Shown here piece by piece: positions 1-8,101 of a stretch of DNA of 64,000 nucleotides. The notes beneath the pieces are model-generated. The model was not told the DNA's origin and ran no database searches. It worked only from the letters and a program-made list of their open reading frames with translations. Position 1 is the stretch's first letter. Each line of letters begins with the position of its first letter. Origin of the DNA: Salinimonas lutimaris (GTDB lineage Bacteria; Pseudomonadota; Gammaproteobacteria; Enterobacterales; Alteromonadaceae); contig NZ_CP036536.1 of NCBI RefSeq assembly GCF_005222225.1, positions 1,884,001 to 1,948,000 on the forward strand. The letters run 5' to 3'. Position numbers and translations under genes: made by a program.

Positions 1-275
1 TGGGCGTCGGTATAATCGTCCGGCTCCAGTGTGGCGCTGTCCGGCAGGTCGGGGTCGGCTTTCCAGTAACGGCTGCGGCTTGGCCCGTCGATAGTCTGCG
101 GGGTAACATGGTAGGCCACCCAGTTGGCAAACTTGGTCTGTGCGTTGTTATTGAGAGTGTAGATAGAGCGGGTTAGGGTAGTGCCGTCAATACCGGTGGG
201 ACAACCCAGTACACAATTCGCCGCGGACACCAGCGGACTCAGGCTGGCCAGAACAGTAAAAATTAGCGCTTTCAT
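1..275 (-). CDS. DNA/RNA non-specific endonuclease, N-terminal part (runs off window)
   Basis: The reading frame opens at an ATG at 275-273 and stays open to the window edge, so only about 91 residues are visible. The first 19 residues form a signal peptide (MKAL, hydrophobic core, VSAA). They are followed by NCVLGCPTG and a segment with IYTLNNNAQTKFANWVAYHV and a later LEPDDY. These are the hallmarks of the N-terminal half of secreted sugar-non-specific nucleases of the NUC/Serratia nuclease family. The catalytic DRGH region would lie outside the window. The likely role is degradation of extracellular or periplasmic nucleic acid. The family call is good; activity cannot be judged from the fragment. 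Confidence 0.75.
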   Translation of the reverse strand, partial: MKALIFTVLASLSPLVSAANCVLGCPTGIDGTTLTRSIYTLNNNAQTKFANWVAYHVTPQTIDGPSRSRYWKADPDLPDSATLEPDDYTDA

Positions 276-359
276 TTGTTTTTCCTGATTTTTTTGAATA
301 AATGTAGTGAAAACCTGTCCCAAAGTACAGGCGCTGGATGAAAGCGGGATGAAAGTGAT

Positions 360-1004
360 ATGAAAGGCGGTGACAATAGCGGTGACAATTTAGTGACAGC
401 GGCAGCAAAAAAGCCCGTAACGATGACCTTACCTGAGTGCGGGGCGAGCGCACACAACAGGTTGTGTGACATGACCGCCAGGCTCATTGCAAACAGTGAC
501 TTTCATATGCAGTGTTTGTATGCTGCCGATAAGCTAGGCTTGCATGACTGGATGATTGGTACAGGGTTTGTGCGTAACCTGATTTGGGATCATACTCATG
601 GCAAGGCGTCAGCCACATCGTTAAATGATATCGATTTGATTTACTTTGACCGGCAGCACGCCGATAAACCGCATGATATGATGCTGGAAAAACAGCTTAA
701 TCACGGGGCTGCAAACCCTGTGTGGGAAGTCAGAAACCAGGCCCGTATGCATCTGAAAAAAGGGCACCAGCCCTATCAGAACAGTACCCAGGCCATCAGT
801 TATTGGGTAGAAACCGCCACCTGTGTTGGCGTGCGGCTGGAACAGGGTATGATCAAAATAATAGCGCCGCTGGGGCTGGCGAACAACTGGGCCGGTATAG
901 TGCGCCGTAATCCGGCGTTTAGTGATTCTGCGGTGTTTTTGCAGCGTGTTGCACAAAAGCAATGGCTGAGCACATGGCCACAGCTGAGATTGGATAAGGA
1001 GTAA
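360..1004 (+). CDS. Nucleotidyltransferase-fold protein (COG3575/DUF925 type)
   Basis: A 214-residue soluble protein. Residues 64-73 (WMIGTGFVRN) followed by LNDIDLIYFD, with the Asp pair at 90 and 92, match the metal-binding core of the NTP_transf_6 group. VRNQARMHL follows, also typical of the group. Substrate and biological role are unknown for the family. An ATG at 423 is an alternative start, since the first 21 residues are low-complexity and unlike the rest. The stop is 2 bp before the next gene, so the two are probably co-transcribed. Confidence 0.6.
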   Translation: MKGGDNSGDNLVTAAAKKPVTMTLPECGASAHNRLCDMTARLIANSDFHMQCLYAADKLGLHDWMIGTGFVRNLIWDHTHGKASATSLNDIDLIYFDRQHADKPHDMMLEKQLNHGAANPVWEVRNQARMHLKKGHQPYQNSTQAISYWVETATCVGVRLEQGMIKIIAPLGLANNWAGIVRRNPAFSDSAVFLQRVAQKQWLSTWPQLRLDKE

Positions 1005-1006
1005 CG

Positions 1007-1306
1007 ATGGACGCTGAAAAATTTTTAAATGAATGCGAAGGGCGGATTCGTCTTGTTTATGAAGCGCAGCATCAGGGACGGGGCAAGCCGGAAGACAAAG
1101 CCCGGGTTGAAGGGTTTGTGCATGCCGGGGTGGTGATGAAACTGGTCAGTCGTGAGCAGATTCAGGTGCTGGTCGACAAAGTTCACCTTGAGGTATTCGA
1201 CGAATCCCGGCAAGCCCGGGACGCCCGGCTTGAGCGGCTCAATACCCTGCGCACCACAGACCCGGATAAGTATTTTGACGAGCCGGCTATTAACCGGCGG
1301 CGCTAA
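1007..1306 (+). CDS. Conserved hypothetical small protein
   Basis: 99 residues, acidic and basic in alternation, with no membrane segment and no motif that I recognise. It begins 2 bp after the preceding nucleotidyltransferase-fold gene and overlaps the convergent ExoD-like gene by 4 bp at its end. That tight packing supports a real gene. The C-terminus (TTDPDKYFDEPAINRRR) is strongly charged. No function is proposed. Confidence 0.55.
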   Translation: MDAEKFLNECEGRIRLVYEAQHQGRGKPEDKARVEGFVHAGVVMKLVSREQIQVLVDKVHLEVFDESRQARDARLERLNTLRTTDPDKYFDEPAINRRR

Positions 1307-1887
1307 CCCATCATCTGCATAGCATAATATAACAGCACGCCGGTCCCTGCCTGCAATAATACCCCGACAATGACCGCAGCGCCGTCTTTATAAGTCAGCC
1401 CCAGCGCAGTGACTGTAATGGCCAAAGCAGGCATGGCAGCAGCAAAGGGCATCAGTTCAAGAGGAATCATTGCCAGCGCCATCAGACCACTGAACAGTGC
1501 AAGAAACCGGCGGGAGACCGGGCCGGTAACAGCGTCGAGCCGATGACAGAAAAACTTTTCAAGTCTTTCACACCACGGTCTGGCCTTCTTGACTGCGCGA
1601 TTGAGTTTGTGCTGACTGACCGCCCGGTTTTTCAGCCAGGCGGGTAACCAGGGGGAGTCCCGGCCCGCTACAAGCTGGCTGCAAATTAAAAACAAGGTAA
1701 CGCCACACAGCGAGGGAACCCCGGGAATCGCCCCGGTGGGTAATAATGCTAACAGCGCCGGTATCAGCAACAATGGCCCAAAACCGCGATCTTCAAAGCT
1801 TGCCACTACATCGCCCAGTGACACATCCTGCGCGCTGTTATCATCGGTGAGCACGTCAAGCATGCCGGTGAGTGTTTGATCAGTCAT
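1303..1887 (-). CDS. ExoD-like inner-membrane protein
   Basis: 194 residues. It starts with a soluble stretch, then FEDRGFGPLLLIPALLALLPTGAIPGVPS, the signature region of the ExoD family, followed by several hydrophobic segments (about residues 37-70, 125-150 and 155-190). ExoD was named for an effect on exopolysaccharide synthesis in rhizobia; the molecular function remains unclear. It is convergent with the small gene before it and stands alone on its strand. Confidence 0.7.
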   Translation of the reverse strand: MTDQTLTGMLDVLTDDNSAQDVSLGDVVASFEDRGFGPLLLIPALLALLPTGAIPGVPSLCGVTLFLICSQLVAGRDSPWLPAWLKNRAVSQHKLNRAVKKARPWCERLEKFFCHRLDAVTGPVSRRFLALFSGLMALAMIPLELMPFAAAMPALAITVTALGLTYKDGAAVIVGVLLQAGTGVLLYYAMQMMG

Positions 1888-2071
1888 AAATTCTCCATCG
1901 CACTATTTACGTGCCGCACAGCAAACGGATTAACATGCTGGCAAGACTGAAAAAAACTCACACGCTGGTAGGGGTGGAAAAGCCACGGATATCACGATAA
2001 TTTATACATTCACTGCTATAGTTGTAATAGTACCGGTAACACGGATATTTTCTGACAAGGAATTGCTGCGG

Positions 2072-3970
2072 ATGATACCTACACCTACACGTTGTGCCCT
2101 GGCTTTGATCCTGTGCGCTCTGGCGAGCCCTACATGGGCTCGGCAAGAGCCGGTTTCATCAGGTTCCGCGGCGTTTCCCAGTGCCCCCAACGATCGGATA
2201 ATCCAGCAAATTAAACAATTGCATAAAGAGCCTGCCAGAGTTATGCAGGGTCTCAAAAGTCGTTTGCAAAGTGAACGGGAGGCTGCCAGCCGGGCAGAAA
2301 TCTATTATTTGCTGGCGCTGGGTAACACCCGCCTGAATCAGATTGACGAAGCTTTCGGTGCCATCACACAGGGTCTGAGACTGATGGAAATGGTGGACAA
2401 TGATTTACTGCTGCATCGGATGTTGTTGTCAAAAGCACAGATTCTGGACAAACAGGGAAAAGCCGAAGAAGGTTTACCCTATGTTAACGCGGTAATGCAA
2501 TGGGCTGAGAATGCCGGGGTGACTCAGTTGTATATTGGCGGGCTGATGACCGGTGGCTTGCTGGAAATGCGACTGCATTATTACGACCGCGCGCTGGAAA
2601 AATTGCTGAAAGCCTATCAGCAGGCCAGTGATCATCGCACTCAGATAAGCCCTTCGCATATCGCCGGGCTGATTGCCGATGCCTACCAGAAACGCGGCGA
2701 TTATGCCCAGTCTATCCCGTTTATTGAAGAAGCACTGTCGTTTCATCGTGAGCGTGGCAATAAACTGGTTCAGCCGCGATTTATAATGGAACTGGCGACA
2801 GCGTATAAAAAAACGGCCAACGAAGTTAAGGCATTAAAATTACTGGAAGAAGCCAAAGAGATCGCCAGCGAGCAGGGTAATGGCCAGGCCGTGGCCCAGG
2901 TCGATCTTTCTATGGGGCAGCTGTATCTGCAGCTACAGGATTATGAGAATGCACTTTACTTTTTAGAGCAAGCCGAAGCGGTTATCAAAACCAGTGATAA
3001 TCCCTATGATACGTTTGCGGTGAATTATGGCATTGCCAATGCGTTGTTTCATACGCGTAAATACACCCGGTCGGTGGCATATCTGCAACGGGCAGAAACC
3101 GCCATGACACCGTCGATGGAGCAGGAAACCGTGGCGGCAGATCAGTTACGTGCTGATATTCTGTATGCCCGGGGTGGGCACCGTCAGGCCTACGAATTTC
3201 TGAAAAAAAGTATGAACGGACAGGCCGCGCTGCAACAAAGAGAAAATAACGAATTACTCCTGCGCATGCGTACCCAGTTTGAATCGGCGCAAAAAGAAGC
3301 AGAAAACGAAAAACTCCGCAAGCTGTTTAAAGTGCAGGAAGTGCAGCTTGAAGCAGAAAAGCAGCGTCGTTTTATGAATATCATGATCACGGTACTGCTG
3401 CTGAGCGTGTGTTTACTGCTGGGTTTTATTAATCTTAAACGTCAGTCTTATCAACGAAAACTGGAGCGACTGGCAAACCTGGATACACTGACCGGCCTGT
3501 TTACCCGCCGTAAAATCTTAGAAGAACTGGACGAGCAACTAACCGAACACGCCCGGACTGACAGCCCGCTGGCCGTAGCGATGCTGGATCTGGATTTATT
3601 TAAGCATATTAACGATACCTACGGCCATCAGGTAGGTGACGAAGTGCTGGTGCAGTTCAGTAAACTGGCCAAAAGCGCATTTTACCCGGAGGATATCCTG
3701 GGACGGATCGGTGGCGAGGAGTTTTTATTTATTTTTCCTGATACTACCGCAGAACAGGCTTTAAAAACGTTAAATACCTTTCGCTCTAAGGTTAAGCAGG
3801 TGCCTGACTCGCTCAGTGTGTCCGGCTTATCGGTCAGTGTCTCGGTGGGCCTGATTGAAGTGACCCGGGGCGATGTGGCGGCGGACATTCTGGGTAAAAC
3901 CGATAAAGCCCTGTATCAGGCAAAAGCCGGTGGCCGGGATCGGGTTGCCACGCCCTTTGTTGCCTGCTAA
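2072..3970 (+). CDS. TPR-repeat membrane diguanylate cyclase (GGDEF)
   Basis: A 632-residue predicted c-di-GMP synthase. An N-terminal signal segment (about 1-25) leads to a periplasmic array of TPR-like helices (about 40-370). Then come a charged coiled coil (about 385-430), one membrane helix and a C-terminal GGDEF domain. The active-site motif is GGEEF at residues 547-551. The inhibitory RxxD site that normally precedes it reads YPED, so product inhibition through that site is probably absent. The ATG at 2072 is preferred over the TTG at 2063 because an AAGGAA ribosome site lies at 2057-2062. The ligand sensed by the TPR region is unknown. Confidence 0.88.
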   Translation: MIPTPTRCALALILCALASPTWARQEPVSSGSAAFPSAPNDRIIQQIKQLHKEPARVMQGLKSRLQSEREAASRAEIYYLLALGNTRLNQIDEAFGAITQGLRLMEMVDNDLLLHRMLLSKAQILDKQGKAEEGLPYVNAVMQWAENAGVTQLYIGGLMTGGLLEMRLHYYDRALEKLLKAYQQASDHRTQISPSHIAGLIADAYQKRGDYAQSIPFIEEALSFHRERGNKLVQPRFIMELATAYKKTANEVKALKLLEEAKEIASEQGNGQAVAQVDLSMGQLYLQLQDYENALYFLEQAEAVIKTSDNPYDTFAVNYGIANALFHTRKYTRSVAYLQRAETAMTPSMEQETVAADQLRADILYARGGHRQAYEFLKKSMNGQAALQQRENNELLLRMRTQFESAQKEAENEKLRKLFKVQEVQLEAEKQRRFMNIMITVLLLSVCLLLGFINLKRQSYQRKLERLANLDTLTGLFTRRKILEELDEQLTEHARTDSPLAVAMLDLDLFKHINDTYGHQVGDEVLVQFSKLAKSAFYPEDILGRIGGEEFLFIFPDTTAEQALKTLNTFRSKVKQVPDSLSVSGLSVSVSVGLIEVTRGDVAADILGKTDKALYQAKAGGRDRVATPFVAC

Positions 3971-4039
3971 GCAATCCATCTGCCCCTGACTGGCGTACTT
4001 CTGTGTTTTGTATCAACCAGAACCTGGGCGCCATTGTTT

Positions 4040-6550
4040 ATGCCAACCACTGATCCCGACGAGCTGCGAAACCCACAAAATTGCGTGCGCGTAAAAGGCG
4101 CCAATGTTCATAACCTGAAAAATGTGGATGTAGATATCCCCCGTGATTGTCTGGTTGTGTTTACCGGTATTTCAGGCTCCGGCAAATCATCGCTGGCGTT
4201 TGGCACCGTGTTTGCCGAAAGTCAGCATCGCTATCTGGACTCGGTATCGCCCTACGCCCGCCGCCTGATAAAACAGGCCGAGGAGCCGGATGTTGATGCC
4301 ATTACCGGATTGCCACCGGCGGTGGCGTTGCAGCAGCATGCCCACTCTGGCAGTAACCGTTCTACCGTCGGTAGCCTGACAACCCTGTCTAATGCATTGC
4401 GTATGCTATATTCCCGGGCTGGAGACTATCCGCCAGAGCAATCCATTATTTATGCCGACGGTTTTTCGTCAAATACCCCGCAGGGCGCTTGCCCAACCTG
4501 TGAAGGACTGGGGAAGGTGTATGATGTTACTGAAGCACAGGCAGTGCCCGATCCTTCAAAGACGATCGCCGAAGGCGCAATTGAAGCCTGGCCGGGGGCC
4601 TGGCAGGGAAAAAACCTGCTAAGAGTACTGGTGGCACTTGGCTATGATGTGAATATCCCCTGGCAGCAGTTACCTGAGTCTGAGCGTAACTGGATTTTAT
4701 TTACTGACGATGCGCCCGTGGTGCCGGTATTTCGAAGTTATACGCTGGAAGAGTCCGTAGCAGCTTTAGCGCGGGGTGAGGAGCCGGCCTACAAAGGAAA
4801 ATTTGTCAGCGTGCGCCGGTTTGTACTTGATACGTTTACCGGTAGTCAGAGCGAACGGACCCGGGCGCGGGTAGCCCGGTATCTCAGTGTAGCCGCTTGC
4901 CCGTCGTGTGAGGGTAAGAAGCTGACCCGACAGGCACTATCCGTTACTTTTGCCGGTAAGGATATTGCGGCACTTTGTGCTATGTCATTTGATGATATTG
5001 CCGAGCGCTTGGGCCAGGTCGCACAGGACAGTGCCACCTGGCGGGCTGACCGGGCATTAGTGGCCACCCGGATTATCAGTGACATCGAAAAGCGCATCAG
5101 CACACTGCAGGCGTTAGGTCTTGGATATTTATCGCCGGATCGGACGATTCCCACCCTGTCGCACGGTGAGTTTCAGCGTTTGCGGCTCGCTACCCAGCTG
5201 CGTTCCCAGTTGTTTGGCGTGGTCTATGTGCTTGATGAGCCCTCGGCTGGTTTACATCCCCATGATACACAGGCCTTGTCAGGGATATTGCGGGCGCTGG
5301 TTGAGGCCGGTAACTCAGTGTTTATGGTAGAGCATAATCCGGCGGTAATCCGGCAGGCTGACTGGCTGGTGGATATTGGCCCGGATGCCGGTGAGCATGG
5401 CGGTACGGTGGTCTACAGCGGGCCGGTAAACGGCTTACAGAAGGTGGCCGGATCGCACACGGCACATGCACTGTTCACCGCCACCCAGCCAGCGCCGACG
5501 CCGAGACCTGTCAGACACTGGCTACAGTTACAGGATGTGCAGCACAATACGCTGCACGGGGTGGATGTTTCATTTCCGGTTGGTGTGATGAGCGCGGTGA
5601 CCGGGTTGTCCGGTGCTGGAAAATCCAGTCTGGTCAGTCAGGCGCTCAGTCAGTTGGTACGCGGCGCTCTGGGCTACAAAGTACACGATGACGACGAGGC
5701 AGGGCTGGCGCAACCTGATCTGCAAAGCACGCCGGCGGCCCGCGGCTATATTAGCAGTGGGCTGGAGCATTTTCAGCGCCAGGTTAATGTGGATCAAAAG
5801 CCCATCGGACGAACTCCACGCTCAAATCTGGCCACGTATGTGGGTATGTTTACGGCGATTCGTAAATTATTTGCCGCCACGTCACAGGCCCGGCAAGCAG
5901 GTCTGGACGCCGGCCATTTTTCGTTTAACCTGCCCAAGGGGCGTTGTTCGCATTGTGAGGGTGTGGGGTTTGTCAGCGTAGAGCTGTTATTTATGCCCAG
6001 CATCTATGCGCCGTGTCCGCAATGCCATGGGCAGCGATATACGCCCGACATTCTGGCGATTTCCTACCAGAGTTTATCGATTGCGCAGGTGCTGGATTTA
6101 ACCGTGGATCAGGCGCTGGATTTTTTTGCCGGCGAAACCGGAATCTGTCACAGCCTGAATACCCTTGCGCAGGTGGGCCTGGGATACCTCAAACTAGGTC
6201 AGCCAGCCACCGAATTATCTGGTGGTGAAGCGCAGCGAATCAAACTGGCCAGTGAGCTGCAGCGCGGTCAGCAAGGGCACACTCTGTATATTCTGGATGA
6301 ACCCACCACAGGACTGCACCCGGCTGATAGCGAACGCCTGATGACCCAGCTTCACCGGCTGGTGGATGCGGGCAATACCGTGGTGCTGGTAGAACATAAC
6401 ACCCGGGTCATTGCCGGCTGTGACTGGGTGATAGATATGGGCCCGGGGGCCGGTGATAAGGGCGGTAAGATAATAGCCCAGGGTACTCCACAAGAAATAA
6501 GCCAGTTACCAGACAATCTGACCGGGCAATACCTGAGCACCTATTTTTAA
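4040..6550 (+). CDS. UvrA-like ABC ATPase (second-type, shorter UvrA)
   Basis: About 836 residues, roughly 100 shorter than classical UvrA. It has two ABC modules: Walker [14 protein letters not shown] near residue 43 and [10 protein letters not shown] near 520, signatures [12 protein letters not shown] and [12 protein letters not shown], and Walker B motifs [11 protein letters not shown] and [11 protein letters not shown]. Cys clusters CPTCEG, CPSCEG, CSHCEG and CPQCHG form the zinc modules. The short length and divergent first module (LSHGE in place of LSGGE) fit the UvrA2/drug-resistance branch more than the repair UvrA. It may still bind damaged or drug-modified DNA. A TTG at 4034 is an alternative start; the ATG at 4040 is taken. 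Confidence 0.85.
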   Translation: MPTTDPDELRNPQNCVRVKGANVHNLKNVDVDIPRDCLVVFTGISGSGKSSLAFGTVFAESQHRYLDSVSPYARRLIKQAEEPDVDAITGLPPAVALQQHAHSGSNRSTVGSLTTLSNALRMLYSRAGDYPPEQSIIYADGFSSNTPQGACPTCEGLGKVYDVTEAQAVPDPSKTIAEGAIEAWPGAWQGKNLLRVLVALGYDVNIPWQQLPESERNWILFTDDAPVVPVFRSYTLEESVAALARGEEPAYKGKFVSVRRFVLDTFTGSQSERTRARVARYLSVAACPSCEGKKLTRQALSVTFAGKDIAALCAMSFDDIAERLGQVAQDSATWRADRALVATRIISDIEKRISTLQALGLGYLSPDRTIPTLSHGEFQRLRLATQLRSQLFGVVYVLDEPSAGLHPHDTQALSGILRALVEAGNSVFMVEHNPAVIRQADWLVDIGPDAGEHGGTVVYSGPVNGLQKVAGSHTAHALFTATQPAPTPRPVRHWLQLQDVQHNTLHGVDVSFPVGVMSAVTGLSGAGKSSLVSQALSQLVRGALGYKVHDDDEAGLAQPDLQSTPAARGYISSGLEHFQRQVNVDQKPIGRTPRSNLATYVGMFTAIRKLFAATSQARQAGLDAGHFSFNLPKGRCSHCEGVGFVSVELLFMPSIYAPCPQCHGQRYTPDILAISYQSLSIAQVLDLTVDQALDFFAGETGICHSLNTLAQVGLGYLKLGQPATELSGGEAQRIKLASELQRGQQGHTLYILDEPTTGLHPADSERLMTQLHRLVDAGNTVVLVEHNTRVIAGCDWVIDMGPGAGDKGGKIIAQGTPQEISQLPDNLTGQYLSTYF

Positions 6551-6611
6551 CGAAAATTGCCACGCTCTGACATGAATGTTAGCGCTGGCTGTTAGTTTGC
6601 GGTCAGTGAGA

Positions 6612-6975
6612 TCAGAACTGATAGCTTGCCGTTACACGCGCACGTCGCGGCGTACCCGGCTGTACCCGAACGTCTGAAAACGAGTTGGTGTAGTGCTCTT
6701 TGTCAAATAGATTACTGACTTCGGCTTTTATCGTCAGATTATCCAGCGGCTCAATCTCAACAAAAGCGCGTACTGTGGTATAGCTGGGCAGGTAGAAGTC
6801 AGTAGCGGTCTGACCCAGCCGTTCATCTACGTACAGCAAGCCGGTACCAACACGTAGCGGCATGTCACCGACACTAGTGGCTTTAGCGAGCAAAATGCTG
6901 AGCTGATTTTCAGGGCACGTTAAGCAGAGGATCCCCATCTTCAATGGCGGCGACAAAGTTTGCATCAGCGGCTAA
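6612..6975 (-). pseudogene. C-terminal remnant of a TonB-dependent siderophore-type receptor, frameshifted
   Basis: Read leftwards, the frame shows a barrel end: YLPSYTTVRAFVEIEPLDNL, then SNLFDKEHYTNSF and the terminal PGTPRRARVTASYQF. This is the usual end of ferric-siderophore TonB receptors. A second frame (about 6917-6975) supplies the preceding segment DANFVAAIEDGDPLLNVP and meets a TGA where the first frame takes over. A single extra base in the CCC near 6917 explains the break. No upstream plug domain is present; the homology stops abruptly at about 6975, against the transposase fragment. It is a dead gene end. Confidence 0.7.
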
Positions 6976-7304
6976 GCAGGATTATACAGTGTTACGTCTT
7001 GCGTTTTTTTCTGCGCAGTCAGTTTTTCAAGGCTGACGATAGTTTTAAATTCGGATTCAATGCCACTCACTAATGCATTCCAGTCAGTCTGTTCCAGCCC
7101 GACACGGGAAAGAATAGGCCTGGCGTCATCAGCAATTTTACCTCGCTTGTTAGGGTGAAAGTGGCGCCCGGTTAACTCGACCAGGGCGATATAGTCTTCC
7201 AGCCGAAAAGGGAGTCCGTCGGGTATGTTTTCAGATGGATTTCCTGCAAATGTCAATAGTTGGCCAGTCTGATGTTGGGTTGTAGCAGCGTAACCTATTA
7301 CCAC
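6972..7304 (-). pseudogene. C-terminal fragment of a REP-associated tyrosine transposase (RAYT)
   Basis: 110 residues containing IPDGLPFRLEDYIALVELTG and then HPNKRGKI, which resemble the C-terminal region of IS200-like REP-associated transposases. The catalytic HUH and Tyr motifs lie in the N-terminal part of such proteins and are missing here. The fragment lies between the native ssrA terminator and the TonB receptor remnant, so it belongs to the chromosome flank, not to the integrated element. I infer that an old insertion and deletion removed most of both genes. Confidence 0.55.
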
Positions 7305-7337
7305 AGAAAGTTTTAATTCACGGTCAACAGTACTAAC

Positions 7338-7366
7338 AAAAAAGGCCCGCCAGATGGCGAGCCTTT
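7338..7366 (-). terminator. Native ssrA terminator, displaced from ssrA by the element
   Basis: On the minus strand there is a 12-bp stem with one G.U pair (AAAGGCTCGCCA, loop TC, TGGCGGGCCTTT) followed by six T residues. It lies a few bases beyond the left copy of the att repeat. Before integration it would have stood directly after the tmRNA CCA end, so it is best read as the original ssrA terminator. It is now about 7.2 kb away from ssrA. Confidence 0.75.
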
Positions 7367-7370
7367 GGTG

Positions 7371-7395
7371 TTGGTGGAGCTGGCGGGATTTGAAC
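7371..7395. repeat. attL: left copy of the 25-bp ssrA 3'-end direct repeat
   Basis: These 25 bases are identical to 14532-14556, which form the acceptor end and T-arm of the tmRNA gene. They are the crossover region expected of a tyrosine integrase. The bases before and after differ between the two copies, which sets the repeat length. Confidence 0.92.
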
Positions 7396-7411
7396 TATCC
7401 ATTTTTCTCAT
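7396..7411 (-). other. Detached 5' end of the element's replication gene (start codons)
   Basis: On the minus strand, an in-frame TAA (7426-7424) is followed by ATG at 7411-7409 and ATG at 7402-7400, then GAT, and the frame enters the att core. If the two att copies are recombined, this frame joins the open frame of the replication gene at 14556 exactly (7 + 380 bases before the codon at 14176, i.e. 129 codons from ATG 7402). In the integrated state this short piece is separated from the rest of the gene by the whole element. Confidence 0.75.
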
Positions 7412-7441
7412 AAATTCATATGTTTAGGATTTTAAAGAGGA

Positions 7442-8101
7442 TTATTTGGAAACTCTTCTTTTACCGTGAATCAAAATACAATCCGTTAAATTATGAAAAT
7501 TGCTGTGAGGGTTACTTAGAGGAGTCCCTTGAGCCTCATGTTCTTTCTCCAACCTTATAGCGCCGCGTTTTGCTTTACTATACATAGAAAATAATGTTCG
7601 AGCGCATACTTTTTTACCATTTTTTTCGGAGTAAGGTTCGTGAAGATCCCTAAGTTTTCTCTGTGCTGCGTGCCTATCTAAGTGGGCTGATGAGGTATCG
7701 TAATGAAATATCGGCCATATTTCAAAGCAAGGGTTTGAAAAAGCAACTTTTATTTCATTTTGCTCTGCTAAGTCAAAGGCTTGGGGGATGTTTGGATGCT
7801 CATCCTTATCAAAAACTGCCCAGACCTCAAATATTTTATCTAACGGGTCTCTCGATTTACGAGCAAGCCTTTCCTGTTTTTGCTTTTCTGTTTTAGCTCT
7901 TCGTACTACTGATGTTGGTACACCTGCACCACCAACTAATACAAGCTCAACCAAGCCGTTTCCGGCGCACTTAGCAAAGTTAATAATATAGTCTGGCTCA
8001 GAGTTTTCGCCTTCACAGACAATTATCAGTTTAGGTTTTGGGCTTTTACTTCCGACTTTTCTCGAAATCTTTGATTCCTTTCTGAGTCCTTTCCTAGACA
8101 T
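7442..8101 (-). CDS. rloB: RloB-like protein (AbiLii-type), partner of the adjacent ATPase
   Basis: 219 residues. The N-terminus is basic, then a Toprim-like core begins with KLIIVCEGENSEPDYI (conserved Glu pair), followed by an acidic pair in EVWAVFDKDEH and later SNPCFEIW. These are features of the RloB family. RloB partners an AAA ATPase in RloAB/AbiL abortive-infection modules. Its start overlaps the end of the ATPase gene by 8 bp, so they are translationally coupled. I infer that it is the nuclease-like effector. In the excised circle the replication gene would start about 30 bp downstream of its stop. Confidence 0.75.
   Translation of the reverse strand: MSRKGLRKESKISRKVGSKSPKPKLIIVCEGENSEPDYIINFAKCAGNGLVELVLVGGAGVPTSVVRRAKTEKQKQERLARKSRDPLDKIFEVWAVFDKDEHPNIPQAFDLAEQNEIKVAFSNPCFEIWPIFHYDTSSAHLDRHAAQRKLRDLHEPYSEKNGKKVCARTLFSMYSKAKRGAIRLEKEHEAQGTPLSNPHSNFHNLTDCILIHGKRRVSK

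Noticed and set aside
7371-7395. tRNA-like 3' end with T-arm sequence
   Set aside because: It is an exact copy of the ssrA 3' end with no tRNA body beside it, so it is the attL copy and not a tRNA gene.
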